DNA of 64,000 bases, taken from NCBI RefSeq assembly GCF_002159735.1, contig NZ_NFJF01000006.1, forward strand, positions 1 to 64,000, in the 5' to 3' direction. Below are positions 25,108-33,955 of this stretch, piece by piece. The notes beneath the pieces are model-generated. The model did no database searches. It was not told where the DNA came from and saw only the letters and a list, made by a program, of their open reading frames with translations. The position numbers and the translations under genes are program-made. The first letter of the stretch is position 1. Each line of letters starts with the position of its first letter. Origin of the DNA: Olsenella sp. An270 (GTDB taxonomy: Bacteria; Actinomycetota; Coriobacteriia; Coriobacteriales; Atopobiaceae).

Positions 25108-25743
25108 TCACATCCTCTCCAGGCTGAAGACCAGCCCCGCCATCTCCACGGTCACCGGGGGCCGCGCCGTCGCGACCTCGCCCTCCCCCGAGAGCAGCTC
25201 GCCCGCGACCCTCGTGCCAAACTGGCTGAGGTTCCTGATCTCGAGCGACCCGTCGTCCAGATAACGATACGCGAACTGCCGGCGACTCAGCGTCCTTGCG
25301 CTGGCGAGCGTTGGGCTCGCGGCGGTGAGACGGCCGAACACGCCCTCGCCCGCCGTCCTCGGCAGCTCCTCGCACACGTCGGCGCCGACGAGGCGCAGGC
25401 AGAGCGTGGCGGGGGACTCGGGCGCCGGGGCCTCGGAGCCCGCCGGCCGGGCCACGGCCTCGGGCGAGGCGCCCTCGAGCGGCTCGGCGCACTCCTCGCA
25501 GTACCAGAGTGAGCTCAGCCGCTCGGCCGTCCCCTCGTGGCGATGTCCGCAGTGCGGGCACACGAGCACCTGGGGCTCCCCGGCCCCCTCCTCCGTCGCG
25601 ACGGGGGCCGCCGCGGCATGCACCCGCATGCCCTGCGGCAGCTGGGATCCGCAGCCCTCGCAGACGGTGAGTCTCGCCAGCTCGGCGCGAGAGCCCACGT
25701 GCGCATGGCCGCAGACGTTGCACACCCTCTCGAACTCGCTCAT
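25108..25743 (-). CDS. double zinc-ribbon FHA-domain protein
   Basis: The product is 211 residues. Two N-terminal zinc ribbons (CNVCG/CEGCG at 8-32 and CPHCG/CEEC at 62-85) are joined by Ala/Pro linkers to an FHA domain (about 115-211). FHA signature residues are FGR at 136-138, SRRQF at 153-157 (usual His replaced by Gln) and NLSQFGT at 171-177. FHA domains bind phosphothreonine, so it is the natural reader of the kinase two genes upstream. The start is ATG 25743; a GTG one codon earlier is possible. Likely an adaptor that recruits phosphorylated proteins. Confidence 0.85.
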   Translation of the reverse strand: MSEFERVCNVCGHAHVGSRAELARLTVCEGCGSQLPQGMRVHAAAAPVATEEGAGEPQVLVCPHCGHRHEGTAERLSSLWYCEECAEPLEGASPEAVARPAGSEAPAPESPATLCLRLVGADVCEELPRTAGEGVFGRLTAASPTLASARTLSRRQFAYRYLDDGSLEIRNLSQFGTRVAGELLSGEGEVATARPPVTVEMAGLVFSLERM

Positions 25744-25749
25744 CACCCG

Positions 25750-26952
25750 TCACCCCTCCTCGGCGAGCATCCCGCCCGCGCGCCTCGTCGCCTCCGGGCG
25801 CGCCTCTCGACGCTCCCCGGCCAGCTCGGCGAACTCCCTGCAGAAGACGATGTCGCCGAGGTCCACCTCGGTGTCCTCGCGCACGGAGGCGACGAGCCCC
25901 TCCGCCTCGAGCTCCTCGAGCAGGCGCCTCTGCTTGGTCGAGCAGAGCCGTCGCGCCGAGGCCTCCATGCGGGCGCGCCGCTCCTTCCCGGCGGTCCCGG
26001 GGTCCGAGCTCGCCACGGTGGAGAGCATGAAGCTGCCGGCGCCGTCCTCTGAGAGGGCGAGCGCGCACTCCCGCTCCCGGTCGTCGACGAGCAGTCGCCG
26101 GCGCGATCCGCCCAGCACGACCACGCCCCGGTCCCTGAGCCCGGAGCGCTCGAGGGCGGCGGACACCTTGCGCGCGACCACCTCGCGCTCCTTGCGCTCC
26201 ACGAGCGCCCTCGTCAGCCGCTCGATCTCCTCGAGCATGCGGGCGTAGCTCACGGGGTCGGGTCGCTCCCCCATGACGTTGCAGAGCGCGAGGTAGGTGG
26301 CGAGCTCGCCCGCACGGTCCTGTCCGCCCTCGGACAGGTCGCGCTCGAGCGCGGCGAGGCGCCCCTCCATGATCGCGCGCACGCCGTCGGCGTCGAGCGC
26401 GGAGGCGGCGAGCTCGTCCACGGCCCTCCTCGTCTCGGCGACGCGGTCGCGCTCGCCCTGCGTGACGGGCACGAGCGCGTCGAGGCGCTCGCGGGCGCGG
26501 CGGAGGTAGGGGCCCGCGCCCCCGTCGCCGGACGTCCTCTGTCTCACGAGGAGCCCGGAGAGGTCCGTCGCGCCCACGGCCCCGGGGGTGCCCTCGGCGC
26601 GCAGGTTGGCGTCAAGCGCCGCGCGTCGGGCGGCGTCGCCGTCACCCGTGGTCCCGCCCAGCTCGAGCTCGCCCACTCCCTCGTCGTCGACCACGGCCGC
26701 GCGCGAGGGCGCCGTGTCGACGACGTGCGCCGCCTGGGCGAGGACCTGCCTGCGCAGGGCGTCGACCTGGTCGATCCCCTCCTGGATCGCGCTCACGTAC
26801 TCTCGCTCGTAGCGGGAGAGCTCGGCATAGCGTCCCTCGCGCTCGAGGGCCGCGCGAATCTCCATCGCGCTTCTCGCCAGCTCCATCCCCGAGAGCCCCA
26901 GGCGGTGATAGATGTCGGGCGGCTCCACGTGCATGACGGTGTGGCTGCTCAT
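25750..26952 (-). CDS. unknown helical protein of the island
   Basis: The product is 400 residues with no confident family. The N-terminus (PPDIYHRLGLSGMELARSAMEIR, about 11-33) resembles the first helices of a J domain, but no HPD tripeptide follows, so I do not call it DnaJ. The middle is long amphipathic helices rich in Glu, Arg and Ala; the end (VVLGGSRRRLLVDDRERECALAL) may be a small beta-rich unit. There are no membrane segments. The ATG overlaps the kinase stop (ATGA), indicating coupled translation with the kinase, and the FHA gene follows closely. It may be a scaffold or kinase substrate. Confidence 0.6.
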   Translation of the reverse strand: MSSHTVMHVEPPDIYHRLGLSGMELARSAMEIRAALEREGRYAELSRYEREYVSAIQEGIDQVDALRRQVLAQAAHVVDTAPSRAAVVDDEGVGELELGGTTGDGDAARRAALDANLRAEGTPGAVGATDLSGLLVRQRTSGDGGAGPYLRRARERLDALVPVTQGERDRVAETRRAVDELAASALDADGVRAIMEGRLAALERDLSEGGQDRAGELATYLALCNVMGERPDPVSYARMLEEIERLTRALVERKEREVVARKVSAALERSGLRDRGVVVLGGSRRRLLVDDRERECALALSEDGAGSFMLSTVASSDPGTAGKERRARMEASARRLCSTKQRRLLEELEAEGLVASVREDTEVDLGDIVFCREFAELAGERREARPEATRRAGGMLAEEG

Positions 26953-28538
26953 CTTATGGAATCGACCTCCCTGTAGACGTCGCCGAGACCGTGCGAGAAG
27001 AGCCATCCGCGCAGCTCATCCCCCTCGACGAGCCCCGATATCCGCTCCATGTCCGCCGTTGCGACCCAGCGCGCGAGCTCCTCCACTCCCCCGACGACGC
27101 GTCCGTCGACCACGAGGTCGCGCCGCTCGCCCGTGAAGGCGTCGAGCGCGGCGGACGCCACGGCGCCCGGTCCCCCCGGGACACGCACGATGTGCTTCGC
27201 GGCCCCCACCACGGGGTCGGCGAGGTGCGCCTCGCGGCAGTAGGCAGCGAGGAGGTCGCCCGAGAAGAACGCCGCCGCCTCCGAGGAGGGGTCCTCCGCG
27301 GCCGCGCGCATGAGGGCGATGACGTCATCGTAGCGCGCGCCGCGCCACACGACCGGCCCGAGCCCCGGCCCGTCGAGCTGGCACCTCAGTCCCGCACAGA
27401 GGCAGAGGACCTGGGCGTCCGCGCCGGCGCGCTCCTGCGACCTCATGACACGCACGAGCTCGTCCCCGCCCGGGAGGCCCTCGAGGAAGCGCTCGAGCCG
27501 ACGCGTCCCCATGAGGCGGCGGGCGGCCCCCCAGTTTCGCTCCATGCCGTCGAGCAGCTCGCGCGCGGTCGTCGCGACGGCCACCCCTCCGTCACCGTCG
27601 ATGAGCTCGACGGTGCGGGGCAGCGCCCTGCCCTCCGGCACGAAGGTCTCGACCGGGCCGCGCGGGGCGTCGCCGCCCGTCACGAAGCGCCCGCAGACGT
27701 CCTGCCCGTCCGGGGCGCCGCCCGCGGGGCCCGAGAGCGCGACGCAGAGCTCGCGCAGGCCGGCAGGCACCGACGAGAACGCCGTCCCGTCCGCGAGGGC
27801 GCGGTCGGCGGCGCCGCGGTCGAGGTGGGCTATCGGGGAGACGCGCAGGCACGCGTAGGCAACGAGAAGCCCGAGCGAGCCATAGTCGTAGCCCTCGCCG
27901 ATCTCCATCAGGCCGTCCTGCACGAAGGTCCTCGGGGAGAACGCCGCGGTGCCGCGGCGCCTCACGAGCGTGCCCGGGGACGGCAGGCCGAGCGCCACGC
28001 CAAAGTCCGCGAGGCGCACCTCGGCGAGGTCGTCGGAGACGAGGACGTTGTCGGGCGAGAGGTCGGCGTGCACGATGCCGCGCTCGCGGAGGAAGGCGAG
28101 GGCGTCGGCCAGCTGCGGCACGAGGACGTCGCGCACGAAACGCTCGTCGGCCCTCCCGCCCTCGACGACCTCCCTCAGCGTGGTGCCCGCGAGGCGCGGG
28201 AAGACCTCGAAGTGCCGTCCCTGCCACGTCCCGCTCTCCCACAGCGGCACGAGATGGCGCGCCTCCCCCGCCTGCTGGGCGAGAAGGACGCCCGGCACCG
28301 GGCGGAAGGCGGCATGGTAGAGCTTGAGCACGCCCGTGCGCGCACCCGAGCTCGCCTCGTAGAGCTCGGCCTGGGACCCGGGCGGGAGCGCCTCGCCCAC
28401 GCGCCAGTCCCCCACGAAGGTCCCGGGCGCGACGAGGGCCCGGGGCGACTCGTCCCGCGTGGGGTCGAGCGTCCCCTCGAGCCGGGTCGGGTCGATGGTC
28501 GCGGCGCTGCGCCGCTCGTCAAGGTCGTGTGCGCTCAT
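26949..28538 (-). CDS. eukaryotic-like Ser/Thr protein kinase
   Basis: The product is 529 residues and soluble. The kinase domain spans about 42-290: K72 in the VLKLY strand, catalytic loop HADLSPDN (157-164; HRD is changed to HAD, so it is a non-RD type) and DFG (178-180). Gly-rich loop GEALPPGSQAELY is loose. N-terminal residues 14-30 carry two copies of T-x-DPTR, good candidates for phosphothreonine sites read by the neighbouring FHA protein. The C-terminal 240 residues are helical and of unknown fold. The ATG overlaps the radical SAM gene stop. Confidence 0.85.
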   Translation of the reverse strand: MSAHDLDERRSAATIDPTRLEGTLDPTRDESPRALVAPGTFVGDWRVGEALPPGSQAELYEASSGARTGVLKLYHAAFRPVPGVLLAQQAGEARHLVPLWESGTWQGRHFEVFPRLAGTTLREVVEGGRADERFVRDVLVPQLADALAFLRERGIVHADLSPDNVLVSDDLAEVRLADFGVALGLPSPGTLVRRRGTAAFSPRTFVQDGLMEIGEGYDYGSLGLLVAYACLRVSPIAHLDRGAADRALADGTAFSSVPAGLRELCVALSGPAGGAPDGQDVCGRFVTGGDAPRGPVETFVPEGRALPRTVELIDGDGGVAVATTARELLDGMERNWGAARRLMGTRRLERFLEGLPGGDELVRVMRSQERAGADAQVLCLCAGLRCQLDGPGLGPVVWRGARYDDVIALMRAAAEDPSSEAAAFFSGDLLAAYCREAHLADPVVGAAKHIVRVPGGPGAVASAALDAFTGERRDLVVDGRVVGGVEELARWVATADMERISGLVEGDELRGWLFSHGLGDVYREVDSIR

Positions 28539-29077
28539 GTCAGACCTGCCATGAAGACGACGTCGTCGAAGACGAAGCTCTGGGTCGCCCGCTCGGCGCC
28601 CTCGTAGTCGAAGTCGCCTGCGTTCGCGCTCAGCCTCCAGACGCGCTGGTTGGCCGAGCCGCGGATGCCGCGGCCGTCGTCGAGCCCCCGCTCGTAGGGC
28701 CCGTCGATGAGGACGTCGACCCCCTCGAGCGCGGCCGCCCGGGACGCGTCGGCCTCGAGCTCCTCGCGGCGGTAGCCCGTGTAGACGAGGACGTGGTCGG
28801 TGAGCTCACGCAGCCCCCGCACGAGCTCCGCGAGCTCGGAGGCCTGATCGAAGGGCTCCCCGCCGGAGATGGTGACGCCGTCGTAGCGGTCCCTTCTCGA
28901 TCGGACGGCGCCCAGGAGCTCGTCCACGGGGACCTCGTCGGTGGCGACGCTCTCGCGCAGCTCGGGGCTCATGCAGCCGGGGCAGCTCCGCGAACACCCG
29001 GAGACCCATATGCCGAGCCGCTCGCCGGGGCCGAGCGTGGTGACGGGATAGCACACGTAGCGGACCCTCACGACCAT
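28535..29077 (-). CDS. NrdG-like radical SAM activating enzyme
   Basis: The product is 180 residues, the size of anaerobic ribonucleotide reductase activases. The [4Fe-4S] motif is C28-x3-C32-x2-C35 (CSRSCPGC), preceded by LGIWVSG, followed by VTISGGEPF (68-76) for SAM binding and later VLVYTGYRREEL and DVLIDGPYE, which are typical of NrdG. No nrdD or other glycyl-radical enzyme is encoded nearby. It sits between a kinase and a helical protein, sharing start/stop overlaps with both, so it belongs to the island and probably modifies a partner or makes a radical-derived product. Confidence 0.85.
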   Translation of the reverse strand: MVVRVRYVCYPVTTLGPGERLGIWVSGCSRSCPGCMSPELRESVATDEVPVDELLGAVRSRRDRYDGVTISGGEPFDQASELAELVRGLRELTDHVLVYTGYRREELEADASRAAALEGVDVLIDGPYERGLDDGRGIRGSANQRVWRLSANAGDFDYEGAERATQSFVFDDVVFMAGLT

Positions 29078-30030
29078 CGCCTCGCCTCGTGCGTGCGGGC
29101 CCTGCGGTCGAGCGCGCGGGCGAGCTGCTCCGGGGACAGGCAGAACGCGGTGCCGCCCAGCGCGTCCACGAGGGACCCCACGGGGTTGGCCAGGTCGAAC
29201 GGCCTCCCCACCAGGGCCGCCGGTGCGAGGGTCGTCACGACGCCGGCGTTTCGCAGCAAGATCGAGTCGAGCGGCGCCGTCCCCACCACGTTGCCCCTCC
29301 CCGCGATGACCACGCCCATCCCGCGAGAGCGCGCGACCGAGAGAAACGGGGAAACGCGTCGCAGGTCGTTGGCCGTGTCGAGCGCATCGAGCGTCGCGGG
29401 GGACCAGTCGAGGGCGAACCCCTCCGACACGGGCAGCACCACGCCACCCTCGAGGTAGCGCGTGATCGTCCAGCAGCCCAGCTCCGGGATCCCGGCCACG
29501 TGCCCGGCGATCCCGTCCGCCGCCGCGCGCGCCGCGGCGGCCCCCTCGCTCGTCCCCAGCGAGACGCCCGCCAGCGGGGCGAGGGCCGACGTGCCGTAGA
29601 GGCAGGCGACCACGTAGCAGAGCGCCGAGAGGTAGTCCCCCTCGAGCCGGGAGGTCGCGCCGCGCCGCTCGCCCGTCATGAGGTCGGCGGCGCCCCCGGG
29701 GTCGGCGGTCGCCGGGCGCGGGCGGGCGAGCAGCTCGTCCACCTCGGCGAGGGCACCGTCGAGCTCGGCGAACGCCCGGGCCGCCGGGCGCGAGAAGTCA
29801 AGGGCCTCGTGGTACGCCGTGCGCAGGCGCGCGAGCGCGGCCTCCCCGCGCGACGTCTGGGCCCAGAGCGCCCCGGGGCGCAGGAGCTCGGCGGCGCGCG
29901 CCACGGAGGCGTCCTCGCCCACCTGCGCGAGCGCCCGCTCGACGAGCGCGCGCTCCTGCGGCACGTGATGCGCGAGGGAGCGCATGAAGGCGAGCGCGCG
30001 GCGGCGCCTGGTGTCAGGGCTGCCGGCCAT
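29068..30030 (-). CDS. unknown protein of the island (320 aa)
   Basis: Not recognised. The N-terminal half is helical (RRRALAFMRSLAHHVPQERALVERAL to AFAELDGALAEVDELL), and the C-terminal half is mixed, with hydrophobic strands (GMGVVIAGRGNVVGTAPLDSILL). No catalytic motif or membrane segment is evident, although LSALCYVVACLYG around 150 is hydrophobic. The start abuts the stop of the 162-residue gene and the end overlaps the radical SAM start by 10 bases, so its product should be made in step with that enzyme. A role as its substrate or partner is only a guess. Confidence 0.6.
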   Translation of the reverse strand: MAGSPDTRRRRALAFMRSLAHHVPQERALVERALAQVGEDASVARAAELLRPGALWAQTSRGEAALARLRTAYHEALDFSRPAARAFAELDGALAEVDELLARPRPATADPGGAADLMTGERRGATSRLEGDYLSALCYVVACLYGTSALAPLAGVSLGTSEGAAAARAAADGIAGHVAGIPELGCWTITRYLEGGVVLPVSEGFALDWSPATLDALDTANDLRRVSPFLSVARSRGMGVVIAGRGNVVGTAPLDSILLRNAGVVTTLAPAALVGRPFDLANPVGSLVDALGGTAFCLSPEQLARALDRRARTHEARRWS

Positions 30031-30519
30031 CTATCCCATCGCCCTTCTCACCTCGTCGGTCAGCCGGGCGTACCCGGTCATGGCCTCTATCTCGTCAAGG
30101 AGCGCGAGCCCCTCGCGGTTGGTCGCGTCTGCCCCGAGCGCGGCCGAGACGTCGTCCAGCGCCAGCATCGCCAGCTGCGCGGCGGCACCCATGTCTCCGG
30201 AGCGGCGCAGGCGACGCCCCTCGCGAACGCGTGCGGCGGCGAGAAGGACGCGCGCCTCGCTCTCGCACCCGTGCTCGGCGGAGAGCGCCCTCACGGCGCT
30301 CTCCACGCGCGCGAGGTCGAAGTCGGACGACTCCACCATGACGCGCGCCTCATGAAGCGCGCGCGAGGTGGTCTGCCCTGCGGGCACGGTGACCCCGGGC
30401 AGCGAAGGAGCCCCCGTCGCCCGGGCGCGCTCGCGGGCCGCCGTGGCGACGCGCGCGTCATCCGTGGACGAGGCCACCACGTCGTATGCCGCCGCCCGTA
30501 TCTGGTCCGCCGTCACCAT
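30031..30519 (-). CDS. unknown small helical protein of the island
   Basis: The product is 162 residues and almost entirely predicted helix (MVTADQIRAAAYDVVA, LHEARVMVESSDFDLARVESAVRAL, LRRSGDMGAAAQLAMLALDDVSAALG), with TPR-like spacing in the second half. No motif is recognised. Its ATG lies inside the 3' end of the FtsK-like gene (7-base overlap) and its stop abuts the next start. It may act as an adaptor for the ATPase. Confidence 0.55.
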   Translation of the reverse strand: MVTADQIRAAAYDVVASSTDDARVATAARERARATGAPSLPGVTVPAGQTTSRALHEARVMVESSDFDLARVESAVRALSAEHGCESEARVLLAAARVREGRRLRRSGDMGAAAQLAMLALDDVSAALGADATNREGLALLDEIEAMTGYARLTDEVRRAMG

Positions 30520-33500
30520 GGGCTCGCCCCCAGGGAGCTCCTCGCCTCACGGGCGGCCCGGCAGGAGCCGCCAAAGCGCTCGAGCCATTCCTGCGGCCCG
30601 GCCTGGGGAAGCTCGAGCGGTGCCACGAAGAGGCGGCTGCCGTCCGACCCGTCGTAGAGCGCGAGCGCGCCCCGCGTCCCCGGGGCCACGGAGATGCCCG
30701 TGAGGGCGAGCAGGTCCTCCTCCTTCGCGCCGTAGGCGAGACGGGCGGCGAACTGCTTGAGCCCGCACGCCCGGCCGCCGTGGCCGAGCACGCCATTCAC
30801 CTCACCGGCGGTCGTCGCCCAGACGACCACCTGGATGCCGCAGGCGGGGCCGTCGATGATGAGGTCCTGCACCTTCTCGAGCAGGCTCGGCGCGGCCGCG
30901 CCCCCCAGGGCCTGCAGGTCGGCGGAGAGGGCGCTCGAGGCGGCGCCCAGGTTGCAGATCACCAGCACGTAGCAGCCGCGACCGTCGAAGCCCTCCGCCC
31001 GTCTCCGCACGAGCGCCTCGTGGAGCTCGTCCACGGCGCACTCGAAGGGCGTGGGGCCCTCCGCCTCCATGACGTCGAGCACCGTGCCGGACACGCGCTC
31101 GACGCAGGGCAGCGCGTCGAGGTCGGCGAGGGCGATCGACCTCCCCTCCTCGCGGCGCTTCGCGCGGGCGCGGCTCCTGCGCGACTCGAAGGTCGCCAGG
31201 ATCACGCGGTTCTCGGCGTAGAGACCGCTCACCTGACGGCCGAGGTCGTCGACGGAGAGGGAGAGTGCGAGGTTGGTCAGGGTGCGCGTCGCCACCGCGG
31301 CGTCCGGGCTCACGAGCAGCAGGTTGCGCGCGAGCGGGATCTCGCACGTCTCGCCCGTGAACGCGTACGCGTCCTCCATCCCCGGCTCCGAGAGGATCAG
31401 CCCCGGGGACACGAGCGGGCACCGGTCCTCGTGCCGGCGCGGCGCCTCGCCCGCGAGGAGGCGGTTGTAGGGGTGGCGCGGGTTGTCGGTGAGGGAGGAG
31501 TAGAACAGGCGCGTGGAGGCCTCCTCCGGCAGGCTCGCGCGGACGCGCGGCGTCGCGTAGATGCCCTGGAGGCTCTCGAGCGTCCGCTCCTCGTCGTCCC
31601 CGTCCACGAGCGCCACCTGGACGAGCTGGTTCCCCTCGGAGGAGACGCCCCCGTGCTCGTTGAGGATGGCCGCGCCCGCCTGGGCGTGCATGAGCGCCTC
31701 GTCGCCCTCGACGAGGCCCGTGCCGGGACGCAGGGCGATGCGGCACTGCATGTTGTCCGCGAGCTCCATGATCGGCCCCAGGTTGCCAAAGGACTGCGAG
31801 GCCAGGAAGAGGTGGATGCCGTGGCTGCGGCCCTGGCGCGAGAGGCGCGCGAGGATCGCGAGGCAGCGGTCGCGGATCTCGGGCGGGGTGGTGAAGTCCG
31901 AGAGGATCTCCTGGACCTCGTCGAAGATGACGATAAGGCGGGGCATGAACTCGTCCGGGTGCTCCTCGCGCCACTCGGCGTAGTCGTCCATGCGCAGGCT
32001 CGCGCGGTAGTCCCACTCCCGCGAGACGTCCTCGAGGGCCGCGAGGGCCAGCTCCGGCTTGGTGGTCACGGTGACGGAGCGGATCGTGGGGATGTCCCAG
32101 CGCGCGAAGGGGGCGAACTCGTCGCCCTCCTTGAAGTCGATGAGGACGAGCTGGACCTCGCTCGCCGGGTACGAGCGCATGATGCTCATGATCATCGTGT
32201 GGAAGACCGAGCTCTTGCCGGCGCCCGTCGTGCCTCCCACGAGGCCGTGGTGGACCCCGCCGCCGGCCTGGCCCACTGTGACGCGCGCGAGCTGGTTGCC
32301 GCCCGTGAGGCCGATGGGGATCTCCACGCCCTCGAGGGAGCTGCCGTGCAGCCAGGAGCTCTCGTCGTCCTTCTCGCCCGCCATCTCGTCGAAGGAGTAG
32401 ACCCTGCCGGTCGAGTTGCAGATGCCGCGGCGCAGCGTCTCCAGGACCTGCTCCTCCGCCTGGGTGACCTCGTCGACCTCGCCGATCCTCACGTAGAGGC
32501 GCGTCCCCGACCGCTCGAGCCAGTTGCCGCTGCCCGAGAGCGTCCAGACCCCGGGCGAACTCATGATGCTCCTGAAGTCGGGGTTGTCCTCGAAGTCCTT
32601 GGTGAAGTTGGGGTTCAGGGCGAGAATGACGACGGTCCCGAGCTTGGGCCCGCTCTGCACGATCTTGGCGAGCTCTGAGAGAGACGCAGCGTCGAAGCCG
32701 TACGGGAAGTCGTTGATGACGATGGCCTGGGCGGACTGGTGGGCGAAGAACCCGTCGGCCAGCGGGTCGCTGTAGTTGCCGATGTGCTGCGCCATGCGAA
32801 GGCGCAGGCTCTGCAGGCGACGGCCGAGCTCGGCGCCGCTCACCACGACCTCGGGCAGGACGTTCTCGTGCGCCAGGTCCACGATGCCCCGGAGGCCTGC
32901 GAAGGTCTCGCCGTTGCGCATCGGGTCGAAGAGGGCGACGTTGAGCGTCGTCGGCGGGTAGGAGAGCAGCAGCCTGAGGGTGAGCGAGCGCAGGATCTTG
33001 CGGAGCTCGACCTCGTTGGTCATCTTGAGCACGAGGCACATGCCATCCGCGAGGTCGCGCACGAGGGGCATGCGCACCGCGAGCGATCCGTGCGGGGTGG
33101 GGCACACCGAGGACTCCAGGACGCGGTCGAACACGACGTGGCCGCCGTAGGCCGTCTTCCTCTCCGTGGGGACGTAGACGGAGCCCAGCAGGAACAGCGG
33201 GGGGCGCCTATATCCCTCGACGTCGGGCATGCTCAGGTTGCCCATGTCGAGCAGCATCCCCCGCTCCGCCTCGAGGGCGAGGGCATACGACCCGTCGGGG
33301 ACGAGCGCCTTGACGGGCTCCTGGCACATCGAGGAGATCAGGGACTTGAGGCCCTCGCACAGCTGCTGGCACTCCTCCCTCGCCTTGCCCGCCGCGGCCT
33401 TGTCGGCGGCGAGCTGCTTGTCGTGCTCGGCGGCGGCCTCCTTCTTGCGCTGCAGACGACGGGACTCCGACGCGGAGATCTCGCGGCTGAGCGCGCCCTT

Positions 33501-33953
33501 CTCGCCCTCGAAGAACTTGACGTTGCTCTCGGCGGCGGACCTGGCGGAGGAGTCGCCCGTCTTTGCCGCGAGCTCGGCCGCGTCCCGCTCGGTCTCGATC
33601 CGCGCCTCGAGGCGACGGATCTCCTGCTCGACCTCCGCCCGGTCGCGGCTGAGGGCGGCGTCGGCGTCGCGCTCGGCGGCGGTGAGGACGTCGTCGATGG
33701 CGCGCTGGCTCTGCCTGGCGAGCTCGTCGATGCGCGCGAGGCGGCGGTCGCGCAGCTCGTCCGCGCACCTGAGGTCGTGGTCCGCCGCCTCCGCGAGCTC
33801 GTCGAGGGCGGCGAGGGCGGCGGAGGCGGTCGCGGGCGAGAAGCCCTCGCGCGCGATCTTCTCGGCGAGCTCGGAGCAGCCGCTTACGGCGGCCGTGAGC
33901 TTGAGGTTGTTGCCCAGGGCGGTGAAGTCCTCCCGTGCTGACCCGTACGGCAT
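30513..33953 (-). CDS. FtsK/EccC-like P-loop ATPase with coiled-coil N-terminus
   Basis: The product is 1146 residues. Residues 1-210 are a long charged coiled coil with no membrane helix. Three FtsK/SpoIIIE-like modules follow. The first (about 300-540, LFDPMRNGETFAGL) lacks a Walker A. The second is intact, with GGTTGAGKSS (573-582), IDFKEGDEF and Walker B PRLIVIFDEVQE (671-682). The third (about 880-1146) keeps the fold pattern, but the P-loop is replaced by SPDAAVATRT. This layout recalls EccC/EssC of type VII secretion, but the absence of transmembrane helices, FHA domains or ESX partner genes argues for a cytosolic motor. Start ATG 33953 follows the upstream stop by two bases. Confidence 0.85.
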   Translation of the reverse strand: MPYGSAREDFTALGNNLKLTAAVSGCSELAEKIAREGFSPATASAALAALDELAEAADHDLRCADELRDRRLARIDELARQSQRAIDDVLTAAERDADAALSRDRAEVEQEIRRLEARIETERDAAELAAKTGDSSARSAAESNVKFFEGEKGALSREISASESRRLQRKKEAAAEHDKQLAADKAAAGKAREECQQLCEGLKSLISSMCQEPVKALVPDGSYALALEAERGMLLDMGNLSMPDVEGYRRPPLFLLGSVYVPTERKTAYGGHVVFDRVLESSVCPTPHGSLAVRMPLVRDLADGMCLVLKMTNEVELRKILRSLTLRLLLSYPPTTLNVALFDPMRNGETFAGLRGIVDLAHENVLPEVVVSGAELGRRLQSLRLRMAQHIGNYSDPLADGFFAHQSAQAIVINDFPYGFDAASLSELAKIVQSGPKLGTVVILALNPNFTKDFEDNPDFRSIMSSPGVWTLSGSGNWLERSGTRLYVRIGEVDEVTQAEEQVLETLRRGICNSTGRVYSFDEMAGEKDDESSWLHGSSLEGVEIPIGLTGGNQLARVTVGQAGGGVHHGLVGGTTGAGKSSVFHTMIMSIMRSYPASEVQLVLIDFKEGDEFAPFARWDIPTIRSVTVTTKPELALAALEDVSREWDYRASLRMDDYAEWREEHPDEFMPRLIVIFDEVQEILSDFTTPPEIRDRCLAILARLSRQGRSHGIHLFLASQSFGNLGPIMELADNMQCRIALRPGTGLVEGDEALMHAQAGAAILNEHGGVSSEGNQLVQVALVDGDDEERTLESLQGIYATPRVRASLPEEASTRLFYSSLTDNPRHPYNRLLAGEAPRRHEDRCPLVSPGLILSEPGMEDAYAFTGETCEIPLARNLLLVSPDAAVATRTLTNLALSLSVDDLGRQVSGLYAENRVILATFESRRSRARAKRREEGRSIALADLDALPCVERVSGTVLDVMEAEGPTPFECAVDELHEALVRRRAEGFDGRGCYVLVICNLGAASSALSADLQALGGAAAPSLLEKVQDLIIDGPACGIQVVVWATTAGEVNGVLGHGGRACGLKQFAARLAYGAKEEDLLALTGISVAPGTRGALALYDGSDGSRLFVAPLELPQAGPQEWLERFGGSCRAAREARSSLGASPW

Positions 33954-33955
33954 CG

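Noticed and set aside
25750-26952. DnaJ (J-domain) protein
   Set aside because: The first helix resembles a J domain but the obligatory HPD tripeptide is missing.
29068-30030. PP2C phosphatase partner for the kinase
   Set aside because: No conserved Asp/Gly metal motifs of PP2C (such as DGHGG) are present.
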